From Methylobacterium sp. Leaf117 (lineage in GTDB: Bacteria > Pseudomonadota > Alphaproteobacteria > Rhizobiales > Beijerinckiaceae), in contig NZ_LMNL01000012.1 in assembly GCF_001422985.1 (NCBI RefSeq), forward strand, positions 65,096 through 129,095: a DNA stretch of 64,000 nucleotides, written 5' to 3'. Below, one piece after another: positions 1-12,188 of the stretch. The position numbers were made by a program, and so were the translations under genes. The first letter of the stretch is position 1; every line of letters begins with the position of its first letter. The notes under the pieces were generated by a model that did not search any database, was not told the DNA's origin, and saw nothing but the letters and a program-made list of their open reading frames with translations.

Positions 1-461
1 GTGGTACCGTTGTTGGCAACAAGAACGCCGCGATCGCCATTTAGCTCGTTGAGGTAGACACCGCCGAGCAAGCTGACGCCGAAGTTGTTGCCGAGATCGA
101 AGGCCCAGATGCCGCCGACGAAGGTGCCGACGTTGACCGACAGGTCACGCAGGCCCGAGTTGCCCTTACCGAAGGCGAAGACGGTCGGAGGAGCGACGAG
201 GAGCTCGATGCGGCCGCCGAGCGGAACCAGCGGGGTCGACCAGACCAGCACCGGGACGTTCACTCCAACGTCGAGGGGCGACGGGTTATCGCGCATCTGG
301 TAGACGAAGGTGTTCAGGGCGTAGATGCCCTCGGGCAGCGGCGCACCGGTGGCGAGGCCGACCTGCTCACCCGGAACCGTGGTGCTCTGCGCGTAGGCAG
401 CGGTGGCAGTCATGCTGGCGGTGAGCGCGAGCGCTCCGGCAACGAGCCAGTTCTTCGACAT
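1..461 (-). CDS. Outer-membrane beta-barrel protein, SphA/MetA ('phenol meta-pathway transporter') family, C-terminus missing
   Basis: Only the N-terminal 153 codons lie in the window; the gene runs off the left edge. The protein starts with a clear Sec signal peptide (K then WLVAGALALTASMTATAAYA, cleavage after AYA). The mature part is glycine-rich with alternating hydrophobic strands (ALNTFVYQMRD, PVLVWSTPLVPLGGRIELL), as in the COG4313/PF13557 outer-membrane family. Substrates of these porin-like proteins are mostly unknown; the phenol link is historical. The ATG at 461 is preferred because GGAAGGA lies about 9 bases upstream; an in-frame ATG at 470 sits directly on that motif. Family assignment is inferred from sequence style, without alignment. 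Confidence 0.6.
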   Translation of the reverse strand, partial: MSKNWLVAGALALTASMTATAAYAQSTTVPGEQVGLATGAPLPEGIYALNTFVYQMRDNPSPLDVGVNVPVLVWSTPLVPLGGRIELLVAPPTVFAFGKGNSGLRDLSVNVGTFVGGIWAFDLGNNFGVSLLGGVYLNELNGDRGVLVANNGT

Positions 462-994
462 CTTATTCATTCCTTCCCAAGGATTTCAGGCGTCCGCCAC
501 GCAGCCGTCCGAACCATTCTGCCGATGCGCCGCTTGCGTGCGGCTTGTTTGCAGTGGATTCGGCGGCCCCCCTTGCGGCCCGTTTTCAAGTCTCAACGTC
601 GAGAACTATTCTACAGGACGCCGCGGAAGGACAGCGGAATGCTTGGAAACGGGGCAGATCGACCCTGACCGTTGCTCAAAAGTCGCATTTTCGGTGCAGT
701 GCAGCGGAAGGAATTGTTAACCATTTGAGCAGGTTGGCGCGGCTATTTGAGCACCCGTGCGAACCAACATCGGCAAAATACCGCTGGGCTCTCAAGCTGT
801 TATGGTCTGGCTTGGGCGTCAGGAGCTTCCGGCAAAGGACCCATGGCCGATGCGCAGTTGGCGTAGCCCCCGTACCCCGATTGGTGCGGGTGGGCTCGGT
901 CGTGACGCTGTGCCGAGCTACTTTTGCCTCTCCGACGCGGACGAATCAGGGCCGCCTTCTCCGTGTCCTGCGCGAATCCGGGCTCGCGGATGAT
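462..994. other. Intergenic region between the uvrA 3' end and the OMP 5' end
   Basis: About 530 bases without a convincing gene. Open frames here do not show family-like protein sequence and have no good ribosome binding site. The part near 640-760 is less GC-rich than its surroundings and should hold the promoter of the leftward outer-membrane protein gene. I see no confident terminator after uvrA. Confidence 0.5.
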
Positions 995-3976
<2,982 letters not shown>

Positions 3977-4099
3977 GGAGTCTCTTCGGAAGGTCTGCGG
4001 TGCGGGACCCGGCACGTCTCGGAACGACCCGTTCGCCGCATGTCGGGCGCAAGGCAACCGCGGGCAAGGCGCACACCGCGCATATCGGCTCTTCAGCTA

Positions 4100-4114
4100 G
4101 AACAAAAAGCGTAC
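4100..4114. promoter_or_regulatory. Candidate LexA/SOS box upstream of uvrA
   Basis: The sequence GAAC-N7-GTAC matches the alphaproteobacterial LexA operator (GAAC-N7-GAAC) at seven of eight fixed positions, with the exact 7-base spacer and the A-rich centre typical of these operators. It lies 124 bases upstream of the uvrA start, and uvrA is a standard SOS gene. One deviation (GTAC for GAAC) and the lack of a mapped start site keep confidence moderate. Confidence 0.5.
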
Positions 4115-4382
4115 AACCACAATATCGGCGGCCGCCGCCAGAGACCGCGCCGGATCGGGGGAACAGCGGTCGATCGACATGCCGGCTTCGTTGTCTCCGT
4201 TGCGCCGTCTCAAATCCGACAAAGGTCGAATGCGATCCAGTCTCCGCCTGACTCATCAGGATCACGACCGGGCGTAAGGACGGCGTCCATTCCACGGCTT
4301 GAGTCATGAGCGACTACACGGAAGACGCCAGATTCCTGGAGGGAGCAACCCAGAGTTCGTGGAACGCAAACGGCTCATCGTT

Positions 4383-4418
4383 ACCAAATTTGTATCAGAT
4401 ATGACCAAATTTTCATCA
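4383..4418 (+). repeat. Tandem operator-like direct repeat (ACCAAATTTNNATCA) with 21-bp period
   Basis: Two 15-base copies, at 4383-4397 and 4404-4418, agree at 13 of 15 positions and are exactly 21 bases apart, two helical turns. A third partial copy (ACCAA) begins at 4425, again 21 bases on. The stretch is strikingly AT-rich for this genome and lies 75-110 bases upstream of the preferred chemoreceptor start. It looks like a binding site for a regulator acting as stacked protomers. I do not recognise the regulator. Confidence 0.5.
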
Positions 4419-4494
4419 TAAGATACCAATGCAACGCAACCTTTACCCGATGAATGAAACCATCGCTGCATCATCTTGCAAGCAGGTTCGTCTG

Positions 4495-6549
4495 ATGTCC
4501 GCCGGTTTCATTTCATCGCTGCGCTTCCGAATCCTGCTCGTTGCACTCGCTCCCTGTCTCGCCTTCGCGGTGGTGGTGGGTCTTGCCATCACCGAGCGGA
4601 TGAGCCTGCGATCTCAGATGGTGCAGGTCGAGGATCTTGTCGGGATGGCGGGTCGGATCAGTGCTTTGGTGCACGAGACCCAGCGGGAACGTGGAGCCTC
4701 CAGTCTCTTCCTCGGCGCGAAGGGCACCAAGTTCCGGGCGGAACTGGATGCGCAGCGCTTGCGCACCGACGCAGCCCGGACGGCCCTCGATGCAGGGCGA
4801 GCCGGCATGGATGTCGGAGCCTTCGGCGCGGGCGTCGCTCGCCGGAGCGAAGCCTTGACCGCCCAGATCGCCGCCATTGGCCCGCATCGCGCGGCGGTCG
4901 ATGGCCTAACGCGCACGCCGGCCCAGAACATGGCCGCCTATTCCGGCGTGATCGCCAGCGCCCTCGACCTCGTCCGCGAAGTTTCCCAGGTGGCCGCGAG
5001 TGCCGATCTCGCCGGTCGCATCGCCGCCTATTCGTCATTTCTCGCCCTCAAGGAACTCGCAGGCCAGGAGCGCGCCACCGCCTCAGCGATCTTCGGCGCC
5101 GGACAGACCGATCTCGCGGGGCATGAGCGCTTGGCGGGCCTGAGTGCAGGCCAGACCACCTACGAATCCCTGTTCCGCCTCGGAGCAGGTTCGGCCCAGG
5201 CAGCATTGCTCGACGGCGTCAAAACGGCTGCTCCGGCCCGCGAAGTCGAGCGCCTGCGTCGCATCATTCTCGACACGATCCCGGGAACGGCCCTGTCCTT
5301 CACCGATGCACCCGCCTGGTTCGGCGTCGCCACGCAGCGGATTGACAGCCTGAAGACCATCGAAGACCGGCTCACCGCCGATCTCGGGATGGCAGCCGCG
5401 GATGCCCGCGCCGAAGCCGAGCGCAGCGTCCTGCTGTGGGTCGCGGCCGGTATCGCGACGCTGGCTCTGTCTTGCGGGCTGGCCTACGCTTTCGGAACGG
5501 CCATCGCCCGTCCCCTGACCCGGATCGCCGGCGCGCTCACGGCGATTGGCCGCGGCGAGCAGGCCGGGGCAATTCCGCGGAAGGGAGCGCGCGAGGTCCG
5601 GGCGATCGCTGCGGCGGCCATCGATTTCGAGGCCAGCGTGACCGAGCGCCGCCGCATCGCCGGGGAGGCCGACCAGTTCGCCGCGAAGGCCGCTTCGGTC
5701 CGCCGGGCCGAGATGGTCGCGCTCGCCGATCGCTTCGAAGCCCAGGCCAGCGGCATCGTGGAGGCGGTTTCGGCCGCATCGAGCCAGCTCGAGACCGCCG
5801 CCTACGCCCTCAATCAGGCCGCGAGCGACACCTCGTCCCTAAGCCAGTCGGTGGCCACGGCGTCCTCCGAGACCGCCGCGACGGCCGATACGGTCGCGGC
5901 CGCGACAGAAGAGTTGAGCGCTTCGGTGCGGGAGATCGGCAACCGCGTCGAGACCTCGACCGCCGTCGCCGGCGAGGCGGAACGCGATGCCGGCCGGATG
6001 GCCGAGGATGTGAACCGTTTGGCGCTTGCCGCCAGCAGCATCGGGGAGATCGTCGGACTGATCACCAGCATCGCCGGGCAGACCAATTTGCTGGCGCTGA
6101 ACGCCACCATCGAGGCCGCCCGCGCCGGCGATGCCGGGCGCGGTTTCGCGGTGGTCGCCAGCGAGGTCAAGAATTTGGCAGCTCAGACCGCCAAGGCCAC
6201 GGAGGAAATCGCCGCCAAGGTCGCCGAAATCTCGCAGTCGACGGAGGCCTCCGTCACGGCCATCGGGGGAATCACCGAGGTGATTCAGCGCCTCAACCGG
6301 ATCTCCGGGGACATCTCGGCCGCAGTCGATCAGCAGGATGCCGCGACGCAGGAAATCGCCCGGAACACCGTGCGAACCTCGGAGGGCACGCGCGCCGTGT
6401 CCGGCCACATTACAGGTGTTCGCGAAGCGGCAGAAGCGGCGCGAAGCGGCTCTTCCCAGGTTCTGTCGGCGGCAAGCGACTTGGCGCGTCAGGCCTCAGA
6501 CCTACGTCGCGAGGTAACGGGCTTCCTGGCCAGCGTCAGGACAGCGTGA
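4495..6549 (+). CDS. Methyl-accepting chemotaxis protein with NIT (nitrate/nitrite-sensing) domain
   Basis: Transmembrane chemoreceptor of 684 residues. The first membrane segment is at about residues 8-30. The periplasmic region carries the NIT-domain signature [12 protein letters not shown] near residue 63. A second membrane segment lies at about 311-333, followed by HAMP, then the cytoplasmic signalling domain with the hairpin-tip motif [21 protein letters not shown] domains are linked to nitrate and nitrite sensing, but the ligand here is unknown. The ATG at 4495 is preferred (AAGCAGG 8 bases upstream) over in-frame ATGs at 4429 and 4450, which lack a binding site. No che genes are nearby; the upstream 21-bp-phased repeat suggests its own regulation. 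Confidence 0.9.
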   Translation: MSAGFISSLRFRILLVALAPCLAFAVVVGLAITERMSLRSQMVQVEDLVGMAGRISALVHETQRERGASSLFLGAKGTKFRAELDAQRLRTDAARTALDAGRAGMDVGAFGAGVARRSEALTAQIAAIGPHRAAVDGLTRTPAQNMAAYSGVIASALDLVREVSQVAASADLAGRIAAYSSFLALKELAGQERATASAIFGAGQTDLAGHERLAGLSAGQTTYESLFRLGAGSAQAALLDGVKTAAPAREVERLRRIILDTIPGTALSFTDAPAWFGVATQRIDSLKTIEDRLTADLGMAAADARAEAERSVLLWVAAGIATLALSCGLAYAFGTAIARPLTRIAGALTAIGRGEQAGAIPRKGAREVRAIAAAAIDFEASVTERRRIAGEADQFAAKAASVRRAEMVALADRFEAQASGIVEAVSAASSQLETAAYALNQAASDTSSLSQSVATASSETAATADTVAAATEELSASVREIGNRVETSTAVAGEAERDAGRMAEDVNRLALAASSIGEIVGLITSIAGQTNLLALNATIEAARAGDAGRGFAVVASEVKNLAAQTAKATEEIAAKVAEISQSTEASVTAIGGITEVIQRLNRISGDISAAVDQQDAATQEIARNTVRTSEGTRAVSGHITGVREAAEAARSGSSQVLSAASDLARQASDLRREVTGFLASVRTA

Positions 6550-6573
6550 CCCTGCCGAAACTTTCAGTCCGGT

Positions 6574-7218
6574 CTAGCGAGCGGTCGTCCATGGATTGAT
6601 CACCCGCATTGCCGTCAGTTCGGTCTTGGCTTGCAGTTCGGTATTGGCCGGCATGACCTTGCGCGCTTGCTGCATCATCTTCCGGGCTTGATCCGCCGGC
6701 ATCGCTCCGATGGGCAGCATCATCGCGGTCAACTGGGTGCGCGTACGCCGATCGATGAAGTCGGACCGGCCGATGCTGGCAAAATCGGCTGCCGTATGCC
6801 GGTCGTCAGTGCGGCCGACGAAGACCTTGGGTCCGTCCTTCATCACCACGATATCACCGGGCCGAAGTGTCTCGTCCCGCATGAAGGCAGCGGCCGGTCC
6901 GGCTGTCATGTCGATCGGAGTCTGGCGGTCCGTCACCTTGATCTTGAGGGGCTCCGATTTCGGCAGGGCCGCATAGCGGATCTTCGGACGCGGGCGCCCG
7001 GCATGGGCTGCCCGCCGAATGGAGCGGCGCGCCTGTCCGTAATCGAAATCCGGCGCGGGCGCCGGTGCGACTTGCTGGACGGGGCGGGCAGGCGCAAACA
7101 GCAGATCGAACAATCCACCTTCAGCGCTCTGGGCCTGGGCCGGCAGAGTCAGCATCAGCATGCCGAAAGCAGGGGCGATCACAGCGCGCGACGCAGCTGG
7201 CAGCGAGATCGTCGGCAT
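6574..7218 (-). CDS. Secreted protein of unknown function
   Basis: The 214-residue product begins with a signal peptide (AAS...FGMLMLTLPAQAQ). It continues with a proline-rich linker and a basic stretch, then a region containing LRPGDIVVMKDGPKVFVG. The C-terminal third is helical and Met/Gln-rich (MLPIGAMPADQARKMMQQ). I do not recognise a domain; the middle segment is reminiscent of short beta-rich modules in other Methylobacterium secreted proteins, but no function follows. It is convergent with the chemoreceptor gene, 24 bases away. A weak sigma-EcfG-like match (GGAAC-N17-TGTT, minus strand, about 7291 to 7265) precedes it but is not strong enough to call. Confidence 0.75.
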   Translation of the reverse strand: MPTISLPAASRAVIAPAFGMLMLTLPAQAQSAEGGLFDLLFAPARPVQQVAPAPAPDFDYGQARRSIRRAAHAGRPRPKIRYAALPKSEPLKIKVTDRQTPIDMTAGPAAAFMRDETLRPGDIVVMKDGPKVFVGRTDDRHTAADFASIGRSDFIDRRTRTQLTAMMLPIGAMPADQARKMMQQARKVMPANTELQAKTELTAMRVINPWTTAR

Positions 7219-7400
7219 CGATGTCTCCGATGAGGGCGCCCGGCCGCGTGCCGAGATGATCCCTTAACAAAAGCACAACCTGAACAGTTCCAGGGTTTTC
7301 AAAACGTGGTGAGGATGGCGGCAAGATCTCCCGAGTATGGTTGCAAAGCCCCGACGAGAATAAAATCCGACGCTTCGTGCCGGGTCAGGAAACACTCCTG

Positions 7401-8825
7401 ATGGTGGCTAGCGAACGTCTGATCCCGCGCCCTCATCAACAGGCGGCCAGCGCAGCAATCCTGGCCGCGCGGAACGCGGGGCGTTCGGGTTTTCTGCTCG
7501 GAGACATGACGGGGCTCGGCAAGACTCTGTCGGTCTGGTGCGCTGTCGCCGCCATGCCGGAGCGCGAGGTGCTGATCGTCTGTCCCAAAGGCGCGATGCC
7601 TCAGTGGCGGCGGACGATCGCCCTGTCGGGCCTCGCCGAGAAGGACGTGACCCTCACGAACTACGAGCGGACGAAGGGCCTGATGGCGCCTCCGCCGCCG
7701 AGCAATCGGCGCTCGACCCGGGCCAGGAACAATGCGCTGGCCAAGCACGGGACGCCGAAACGCGCATGGTCCCTGGTGGTCTTCGACGAGAGCCACCGCA
7801 TCCGCAATCCCTACGCCCAGCAGAGCCTCGTCTGCCGACAGATCGCGGAGGGTGCGGCCTTCACGATCTATCTCAGCGCCACGGCGGGCCAGGCCCCGCA
7901 CGAACTCTCGTATCTCGGCCGTCTGCTCGGCGAGGCCGCAGGCCAGCCGACCGGGACACTGGCCGAGTTCCGCACGCTGATGCAGCATCTCGGCATCGGC
8001 CGTGCCAAGGGGCGCTGGACCAACTGGTCCTGGGAGGCAAACCCGCGCGACTGTACGATCATGGCCGACCTCCTGTTCAAGGGTGATCGAGCGATCGGGC
8101 TTCGGCGGCGACCGGGTGACATCGCCGGTTGGCCGGAGGTGCAGCGTGCCCTCAGCGCAGTCGCCCTCAGCCCCGCCGAGCGCCGGCTCTACGACGCCAC
8201 CTGGCGGGAATTCCGCCGCGAATGGGGGCTGCTGGGTGGCAGTACCCGCAAGCCAGCGGGCTGGGCCGCCGACCTGCGCTTTCGCCAGAAGGCCAGCTTG
8301 CTCCGGGTCTCGGGAACCACGGGCTTCGCCGACCTCCTGATGCAAGAGGGCCATGCAGTGGCGATCTCGGTCGCTTTCCTGGAGACGGCCGCCGCGCTGG
8401 TCGAGGCGCTGCGGACAGCCGGCTGGCGGGCGGAGACGATCACCGGCACCCAGTCGGGCGAGGCCAACGAGGCGGCACGTCTCGCCTTCCAGACCGGCGG
8501 GCTCGATGCCATCGTCTTTACCGTCACCGAGTCGATCTCGCTCCACGCCGGCGAGTTGCCGGGTGGCGAGCGGCCCCGTGCTCTGATCGTCCACGACCTG
8601 CGCCACAGCGCGATTCAGCTCGCCCAGATTGAGGGCCGCTGCCATCGAGATGGGCAGAAGGCGACGATCTACTATGCCCTGGCCGAAGGCACCGTGGAGG
8701 AGAGCATCGCCACCACCGTCGTCGGTCGGATGGCCTCGATGGAGGCGATGGCCGGTGAGGACACCGCACTCCTCGATGCGATCGCCCTTGCCCTGTCCGA
8801 AACGCGGGATGCGGAAGCCGCCTGA
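7401..8825 (+). CDS. Stand-alone SNF2-like superfamily 2 helicase/ATPase
   Basis: A 474-residue DNA-dependent ATPase core. Motifs seen: Walker A as GDMTGLGKT, motif II as DESH (a DExH variant), motif III as SAT, and motif VI as QIEGRCHRDGQ, the classic arginine-finger helix of SNF2 proteins. Nothing is attached: no nuclease, HNH, zinc finger or chromatin domain. Such minimal SNF2 proteins are common in phages and as orphan bacterial genes. The ATG at 7401 (AGGA 10 bases upstream) is preferred; an in-frame TTG at 7341 would add 20 residues. The partner and role are unknown, and no restriction or defence gene is adjacent. Codon usage looks native. Confidence 0.8.
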   Translation: MVASERLIPRPHQQAASAAILAARNAGRSGFLLGDMTGLGKTLSVWCAVAAMPEREVLIVCPKGAMPQWRRTIALSGLAEKDVTLTNYERTKGLMAPPPPSNRRSTRARNNALAKHGTPKRAWSLVVFDESHRIRNPYAQQSLVCRQIAEGAAFTIYLSATAGQAPHELSYLGRLLGEAAGQPTGTLAEFRTLMQHLGIGRAKGRWTNWSWEANPRDCTIMADLLFKGDRAIGLRRRPGDIAGWPEVQRALSAVALSPAERRLYDATWREFRREWGLLGGSTRKPAGWAADLRFRQKASLLRVSGTTGFADLLMQEGHAVAISVAFLETAAALVEALRTAGWRAETITGTQSGEANEAARLAFQTGGLDAIVFTVTESISLHAGELPGGERPRALIVHDLRHSAIQLAQIEGRCHRDGQKATIYYALAEGTVEESIATTVVGRMASMEAMAGEDTALLDAIALALSETRDAEAA

Positions 8826-8842
8826 CCGAATCGCGGCTGGCT

Positions 8843-8867
8843 GGAACGGGATCGAACCGTCACGGTT
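8843..8867 (+). promoter_or_regulatory. Sigma-EcfG-type promoter
   Basis: GGAAC (8843-8847), a 16-base spacer, then GGTT (8864-8867) fit the general-stress consensus GGAAC-N16/17-(C/G)GTT of alphaproteobacteria. It sits about 60 bases upstream of the envelope-protein gene starting at 8927, which would give a leader of roughly 50 bases. Confidence 0.6.
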
Positions 8868-8926
8868 GTGGCCTTCGAGGTCCGGCGCATGCAGGATGCT
8901 TCGGCCAACGAAAAGGACCCGCCCCG

Positions 8927-9319
8927 ATGGCCCCACCGACGCCGAGCCTCGGCCGCCTGATCAGTGAGGGCCTGCGCCACGGCGGAGATCTCGTGGGGCA
9001 GGAACTCGAACTGATGCGCCGGGAGACGGATGGCAACATCCGCGCCATCCTGGGCGTGTTCGCCTGCTTCGGTACAGCCGTCATCCTGCTGGTGGCTGCG
9101 TTGACGATGGTGCTCGTGGCTCTGGTGAAGGGTCTGGCGGCTCTGATCGGGTCGGAAATCCTCGCGGCGCTGATCGTCGGCGCCCCGTTTGCGGCCGTTG
9201 CCCTGATCCTGATGATGCTCGGACTGCGTCGGATGGACCGCTCGAACCTGCTTCCGCGCCGATTCGAGCGTCAGATCGAGAAGGATGCCGCCTTGATGAC
9301 CGGCCGGAATGACGACTGA
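8927..9319 (+). CDS. Holin-X/YqjE-type inner-membrane protein (phage holin family, PF07332-like)
   Basis: A 130-residue protein with a helical amphipathic N-terminus (LIEGLRHGGDLVGQELELMRRE-type, here SEGLRHGGDLVGQELELM) and two hydrophobic segments at about residues 43-65 and 75-97, then a basic tail. This is the layout of the so-called phage holin superfamily III/YqjE proteins. They are chromosomal stress-associated envelope proteins, not lysis proteins, and often accompany YqjD-like ribosome-tethering factors. A sigma-EcfG-type promoter upstream supports general-stress control. The downstream TerB gene is convergent, 3 bases away. Confidence 0.8.
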   Translation: MAPPTPSLGRLISEGLRHGGDLVGQELELMRRETDGNIRAILGVFACFGTAVILLVAALTMVLVALVKGLAALIGSEILAALIVGAPFAAVALILMMLGLRRMDRSNLLPRRFERQIEKDAALMTGRNDD

Positions 9320-9322
9320 GCA

Positions 9323-9787
9323 CTACATACGAGGTCTGCCGGCCGGCGTCGCAGCACCGAGCAGAGCGTCCTTGTCGACGCCGAGCGCAGTTGCAATCTC
9401 AGCCAGCGCCACGTGCTCGAGCTCGCTGATCCCGGCCTGATCGGCGACATCCGCCGCGATCAGGAACACGCTCGTCCGCTGGGCAACGTCCCGCTCGGCG
9501 ATGGCCGAGACGAAGCTCAGGTTCTCCGCGCGCCCAGCACGCGTCCGCGCGCGGGCAATGCCCTCGAACAGCTCCGATTCCAGCTTCAACGTGTCGTAGC
9601 CCCGCTCCAGGATCGGATTGGAACGCATGCCGGCGAGCGCTGCCTCGATCTCCTCCTCGTCGATTTCGTAATCCGCCAGGATCACATTGGCCGAGGCCGA
9701 GACCGCTGCCTCCATCAGGGGGCGGTCGCCGAGAAAGGCCCCCATGGTCTGGGAGAAACGCCCGACGAACTCTTGAAACACACCCAT
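9323..9787 (-). CDS. TerB-family protein (tellurite resistance protein B-like)
   Basis: A 154-residue all-helical acidic protein. The first half has the EIDEEEIEAAL helix and the second the AIAERDVAQRTSVFLIAADVAD-type helix pair (seen as AERDVAQRTSVFLIAADV). This is the metal-binding helical-bundle pattern of TerB/DjlA N-terminal domains. TerB proteins are associated with membrane and metal stress; the biochemical role is unsettled. The ATG at 9787 follows GGGGAAACGA and matches the expected N-terminus MGVFQEFVGRF, so I reject the longer frame upstream. No other ter gene is present, so tellurite resistance should not be assumed. Confidence 0.82.
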   Translation of the reverse strand: MGVFQEFVGRFSQTMGAFLGDRPLMEAAVSASANVILADYEIDEEEIEAALAGMRSNPILERGYDTLKLESELFEGIARARTRAGRAENLSFVSAIAERDVAQRTSVFLIAADVADQAGISELEHVALAEIATALGVDKDALLGAATPAGRPRM

Positions 9788-9905
9788 TCGTTTCCCCGAA
9801 CACCTGGCGTTCCGCCTGCGTCGCCCTGGCTGGACCGTCGCATGGCAGATCGACCGCATCAAAAGCTTGGCGCCGAAGCGCTGTCAACGCACCCGCGGCC
9901 GGGAC

Positions 9906-10958
9906 CTACGGACGCGCCGGCTTCGGCGGATACGCGTGAGTGGTGCCCTGAGGGTCGGTGACCCGCCAAGTCGTCCCGGCCGGCTCCAGGTAGTCCGGTC
10001 CCACCGGGACCTTGCCGTGCCCGCCGGGGATGTCGAGGACGTAGGTCGGCTGCGCGAGGCCGGACAGACCGCCCCTCAGGGTGCGGACGAGATCGCGGCC
10101 GGCCGCCAAGTCCGTCCGCAGGTGTCCGGTCCCCGGTGCGAGGTCGCCGTGATGCAGGTAGTACGGCTTGATCCGGTTCTCGACGAAGCGACGCATCAGG
10201 AGCGCCAAGGTCGCGGGATCGTCGTTGACGCCTGCCAGGAGGACCGTCTGGCTCACCATCGGGATCCCGGCATCCACCAGCCTCGCCACCGCCGCCATCG
10301 CCGCCGGAGTGAATTCCGCGGGATGGTTGGCATGCAGAGCCACGAAGACCGCGCCGCCGAAACGTTTCAGGGCGCCGATCAGGTCGTCGTCGACCGTGCC
10401 CGGATCGACGACGGGGACCCGCGTGTGAAAGCGCAGGACGCGCACGTGCGGGATGGCCCCGAGAGCGCCGGCGAGGTGTGCGAGGCGGCGCACCGAGAGT
10501 GCGAACGGATCGCCCCCGGTAACGACGACTTCCCAGATTTCCGGCCGGTCCGCGATGTAGGCGAAGGCTTCGGTGAGTTCGGCTTCGCTCAGGGTCCCCT
10601 GGCCCTCGGGGCCAACCATCTCGCGCCGAAAGCAGAAGCGGCAATAGACCGGGCAGACGTGCAGGGGCTTGAGCAGGACCCGGTCGGGATAGCGATGCAC
10701 GAGGCCCGGCAGGGGGCTGTGGGCCGCGTCGCCGATGGGATCAGCGTCCTCCTCGGGCCGGGTCACGAGTTCTTCGGCCCGGGGCAGGAACTGCCGCGCG
10801 ATCGGGTCGGCGGCATCGCACGGATCGATCAACTCGGCCATGTCAGGTGTCAGCGAGACGGCATAGCGCGCCGCGACGGCCTCCAGGGCCGAGAGATCGC
10901 CGGGCGCCACGAGGCCCGCACGGACGAGGGCGGCTGGACTGCGCAGGGCCGTCTTCAT
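9906..10958 (-). CDS. epmB: EF-P lysine 2,3-aminomutase EpmB (radical SAM)
   Basis: Converts L-alpha-lysine to beta-lysine for modification of elongation factor P. The 350-residue protein has the radical-SAM cluster motif CPVYCRFC (Cys102, Cys106, Cys109), then the aminomutase segments TGGDPFALS and FHTRVPVVDP, and the PLP-lysine region near HHGDLAPGTGH. Its length fits EpmB rather than the longer clostridial lysine aminomutase. It overlaps epmA by four bases (ATGA), so the two are translationally coupled. The substrate gene efp is 180 bases away, divergent, which supports the EF-P role over lysine catabolism. Confidence 0.93.
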   Translation of the reverse strand: MKTALRSPAALVRAGLVAPGDLSALEAVAARYAVSLTPDMAELIDPCDAADPIARQFLPRAEELVTRPEEDADPIGDAAHSPLPGLVHRYPDRVLLKPLHVCPVYCRFCFRREMVGPEGQGTLSEAELTEAFAYIADRPEIWEVVVTGGDPFALSVRRLAHLAGALGAIPHVRVLRFHTRVPVVDPGTVDDDLIGALKRFGGAVFVALHANHPAEFTPAAMAAVARLVDAGIPMVSQTVLLAGVNDDPATLALLMRRFVENRIKPYYLHHGDLAPGTGHLRTDLAAGRDLVRTLRGGLSGLAQPTYVLDIPGGHGKVPVGPDYLEPAGTTWRVTDPQGTTHAYPPKPARP

Positions 10959-12007
10959 CGAGCTCCGCCCGCCACCGGCGTCCAGATCACATCCTCGATG
11001 TGGCGGGCATCGGTTGCCAGCATGACGAGGCGATCGAAGCCGAGGGCGATGCCACTTGCCTCCGGCATGATCGCCAGGGCTTCGAGGAAGTCCTCGTCGA
11101 TCGGATAGGTCTCGCCATAGACGCGAGCCTTCTCGGCCATTTCCAGCGTGAAGCGCCGGCGCTGCTCGTCGGCATCGGTGAGCTCCCCGAAGCCATTGGC
11201 GAGTTCAACGCCGCAGGCATAGAGCTCGAAACGCTCGGCCACGCGGGGATCGTGTCGACTCGGCCGCGCCAGCGCCGCTTCGCTGACCGGGTATTCATAC
11301 AGGATGGTCGGCCGCCCGATGCCCAGATTCGGCTCGATTCGCGCTACCAGCACCCGACTGAACAAATCGGCCCAGGTGTCGTCCTCCGCCACCCGGAGGT
11401 CGGCCCGACGTACCGCCTCGGCGAGCGCATCGCGGTCGGTCGAACCGTCACGATCGACGGTGGCGAGGAGATCGATGCCGGCGCGCTCGGCAAAAGCCTC
11501 GGCCAGGGTCAAGCGCTCGAACGTCGCGAACGGGTCGGCCTCCCGATCGCGATGGCGCAGCGTGCCGACGCCGGCGGTGTCGGTCGCGAGCGCCAGGAGG
11601 TCGGCACAGTCCTGCATCAATTCCATGTACTCGGCCCCGGCCCGGTACCATTCGAGCATCGTGAATTCCGGATGGTGCAAGGGCCCGCGCTCCCGGTTGC
11701 GATAGACACGGGCGATGCTGAAGAGGCGCGGCTCACCGGCCGCCAGCAGCTTCTTGCAGGCGAATTCCGGCGAGGTGTGCAGGTAAAGCGGCTGACGCGC
11801 CCCGTCCGGTCCGAGTGCCTCCGTACAGAAGGCCGAGAGATGGGCCTCGTTGCCTGGAGATATCTGGAGGGCGGCCGCATCGATCTCAACGAACTCGGCC
11901 GCCGCGAAATGCGCGCGGACAGCGGCGACGATGCGGTTGCGCGCCATCAGGGCCGGACGGCGGTCGGCGTGGCGATGGGGTGCCCACCAGGGGGAGGGGG
12001 TGTTCAT
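10955..12007 (-). CDS. epmA: EF-P beta-lysine ligase EpmA (PoxA/GenX, LysRS-like)
   Basis: A lysyl-tRNA-synthetase paralogue lacking the anticodon-binding domain (350 residues), which activates beta-lysine and joins it to the conserved lysine of EF-P. Class II synthetase motifs are present: motif 2 RVYRNRERGPLHHPEFTMLEW and motif 3 SGIALGFDRLVMLATDA, each trimmed here to what is visible, plus TSPEFACKKLLAAG. The start MNTPSPWWAP at 12007 is chosen over an upstream in-frame ATG; GGGGG lies just before it. It is first in the epmA-epmB operon and divergent from efp, a tight functional cassette. Confidence 0.94.
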   Translation of the reverse strand: MNTPSPWWAPHRHADRRPALMARNRIVAAVRAHFAAAEFVEIDAAALQISPGNEAHLSAFCTEALGPDGARQPLYLHTSPEFACKKLLAAGEPRLFSIARVYRNRERGPLHHPEFTMLEWYRAGAEYMELMQDCADLLALATDTAGVGTLRHRDREADPFATFERLTLAEAFAERAGIDLLATVDRDGSTDRDALAEAVRRADLRVAEDDTWADLFSRVLVARIEPNLGIGRPTILYEYPVSEAALARPSRHDPRVAERFELYACGVELANGFGELTDADEQRRRFTLEMAEKARVYGETYPIDEDFLEALAIMPEASGIALGFDRLVMLATDARHIEDVIWTPVAGGAR

Positions 12008-12188
12008 ACGCGAAAACTTTGCGGCCCGCACGGGAGGACATCAGGGTCTCGGGAGTGCCGCCTTGCGGTGCGACTGGCAACGGTGGCGCGGATAGGTTAG
12101 TGGCGGAGCCAAGATGTCGCTCCCGCGGAGGATCCCGCGTCGGGGCGCCGCGTCCGTTTTTTCAACGAACACAGCAGGACCAGACCCC

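Noticed and set aside
4360..4382. GGAAC...CGTT upstream of the NIT chemoreceptor
   Set aside because: Spacer is 13 bases, outside the 16-17 needed for sigma-EcfG.
7265..7291. Minus-strand GGAAC-N17-TGTT upstream of the secreted protein at 6574-7218
   Set aside because: The -10 starts with T instead of C or G; a plausible but weak match, not listed as a feature.
8927..9319. Phage lysis holin
   Set aside because: No endolysin or phage gene is adjacent, the family is a chromosomal envelope group, and a stress promoter precedes it.
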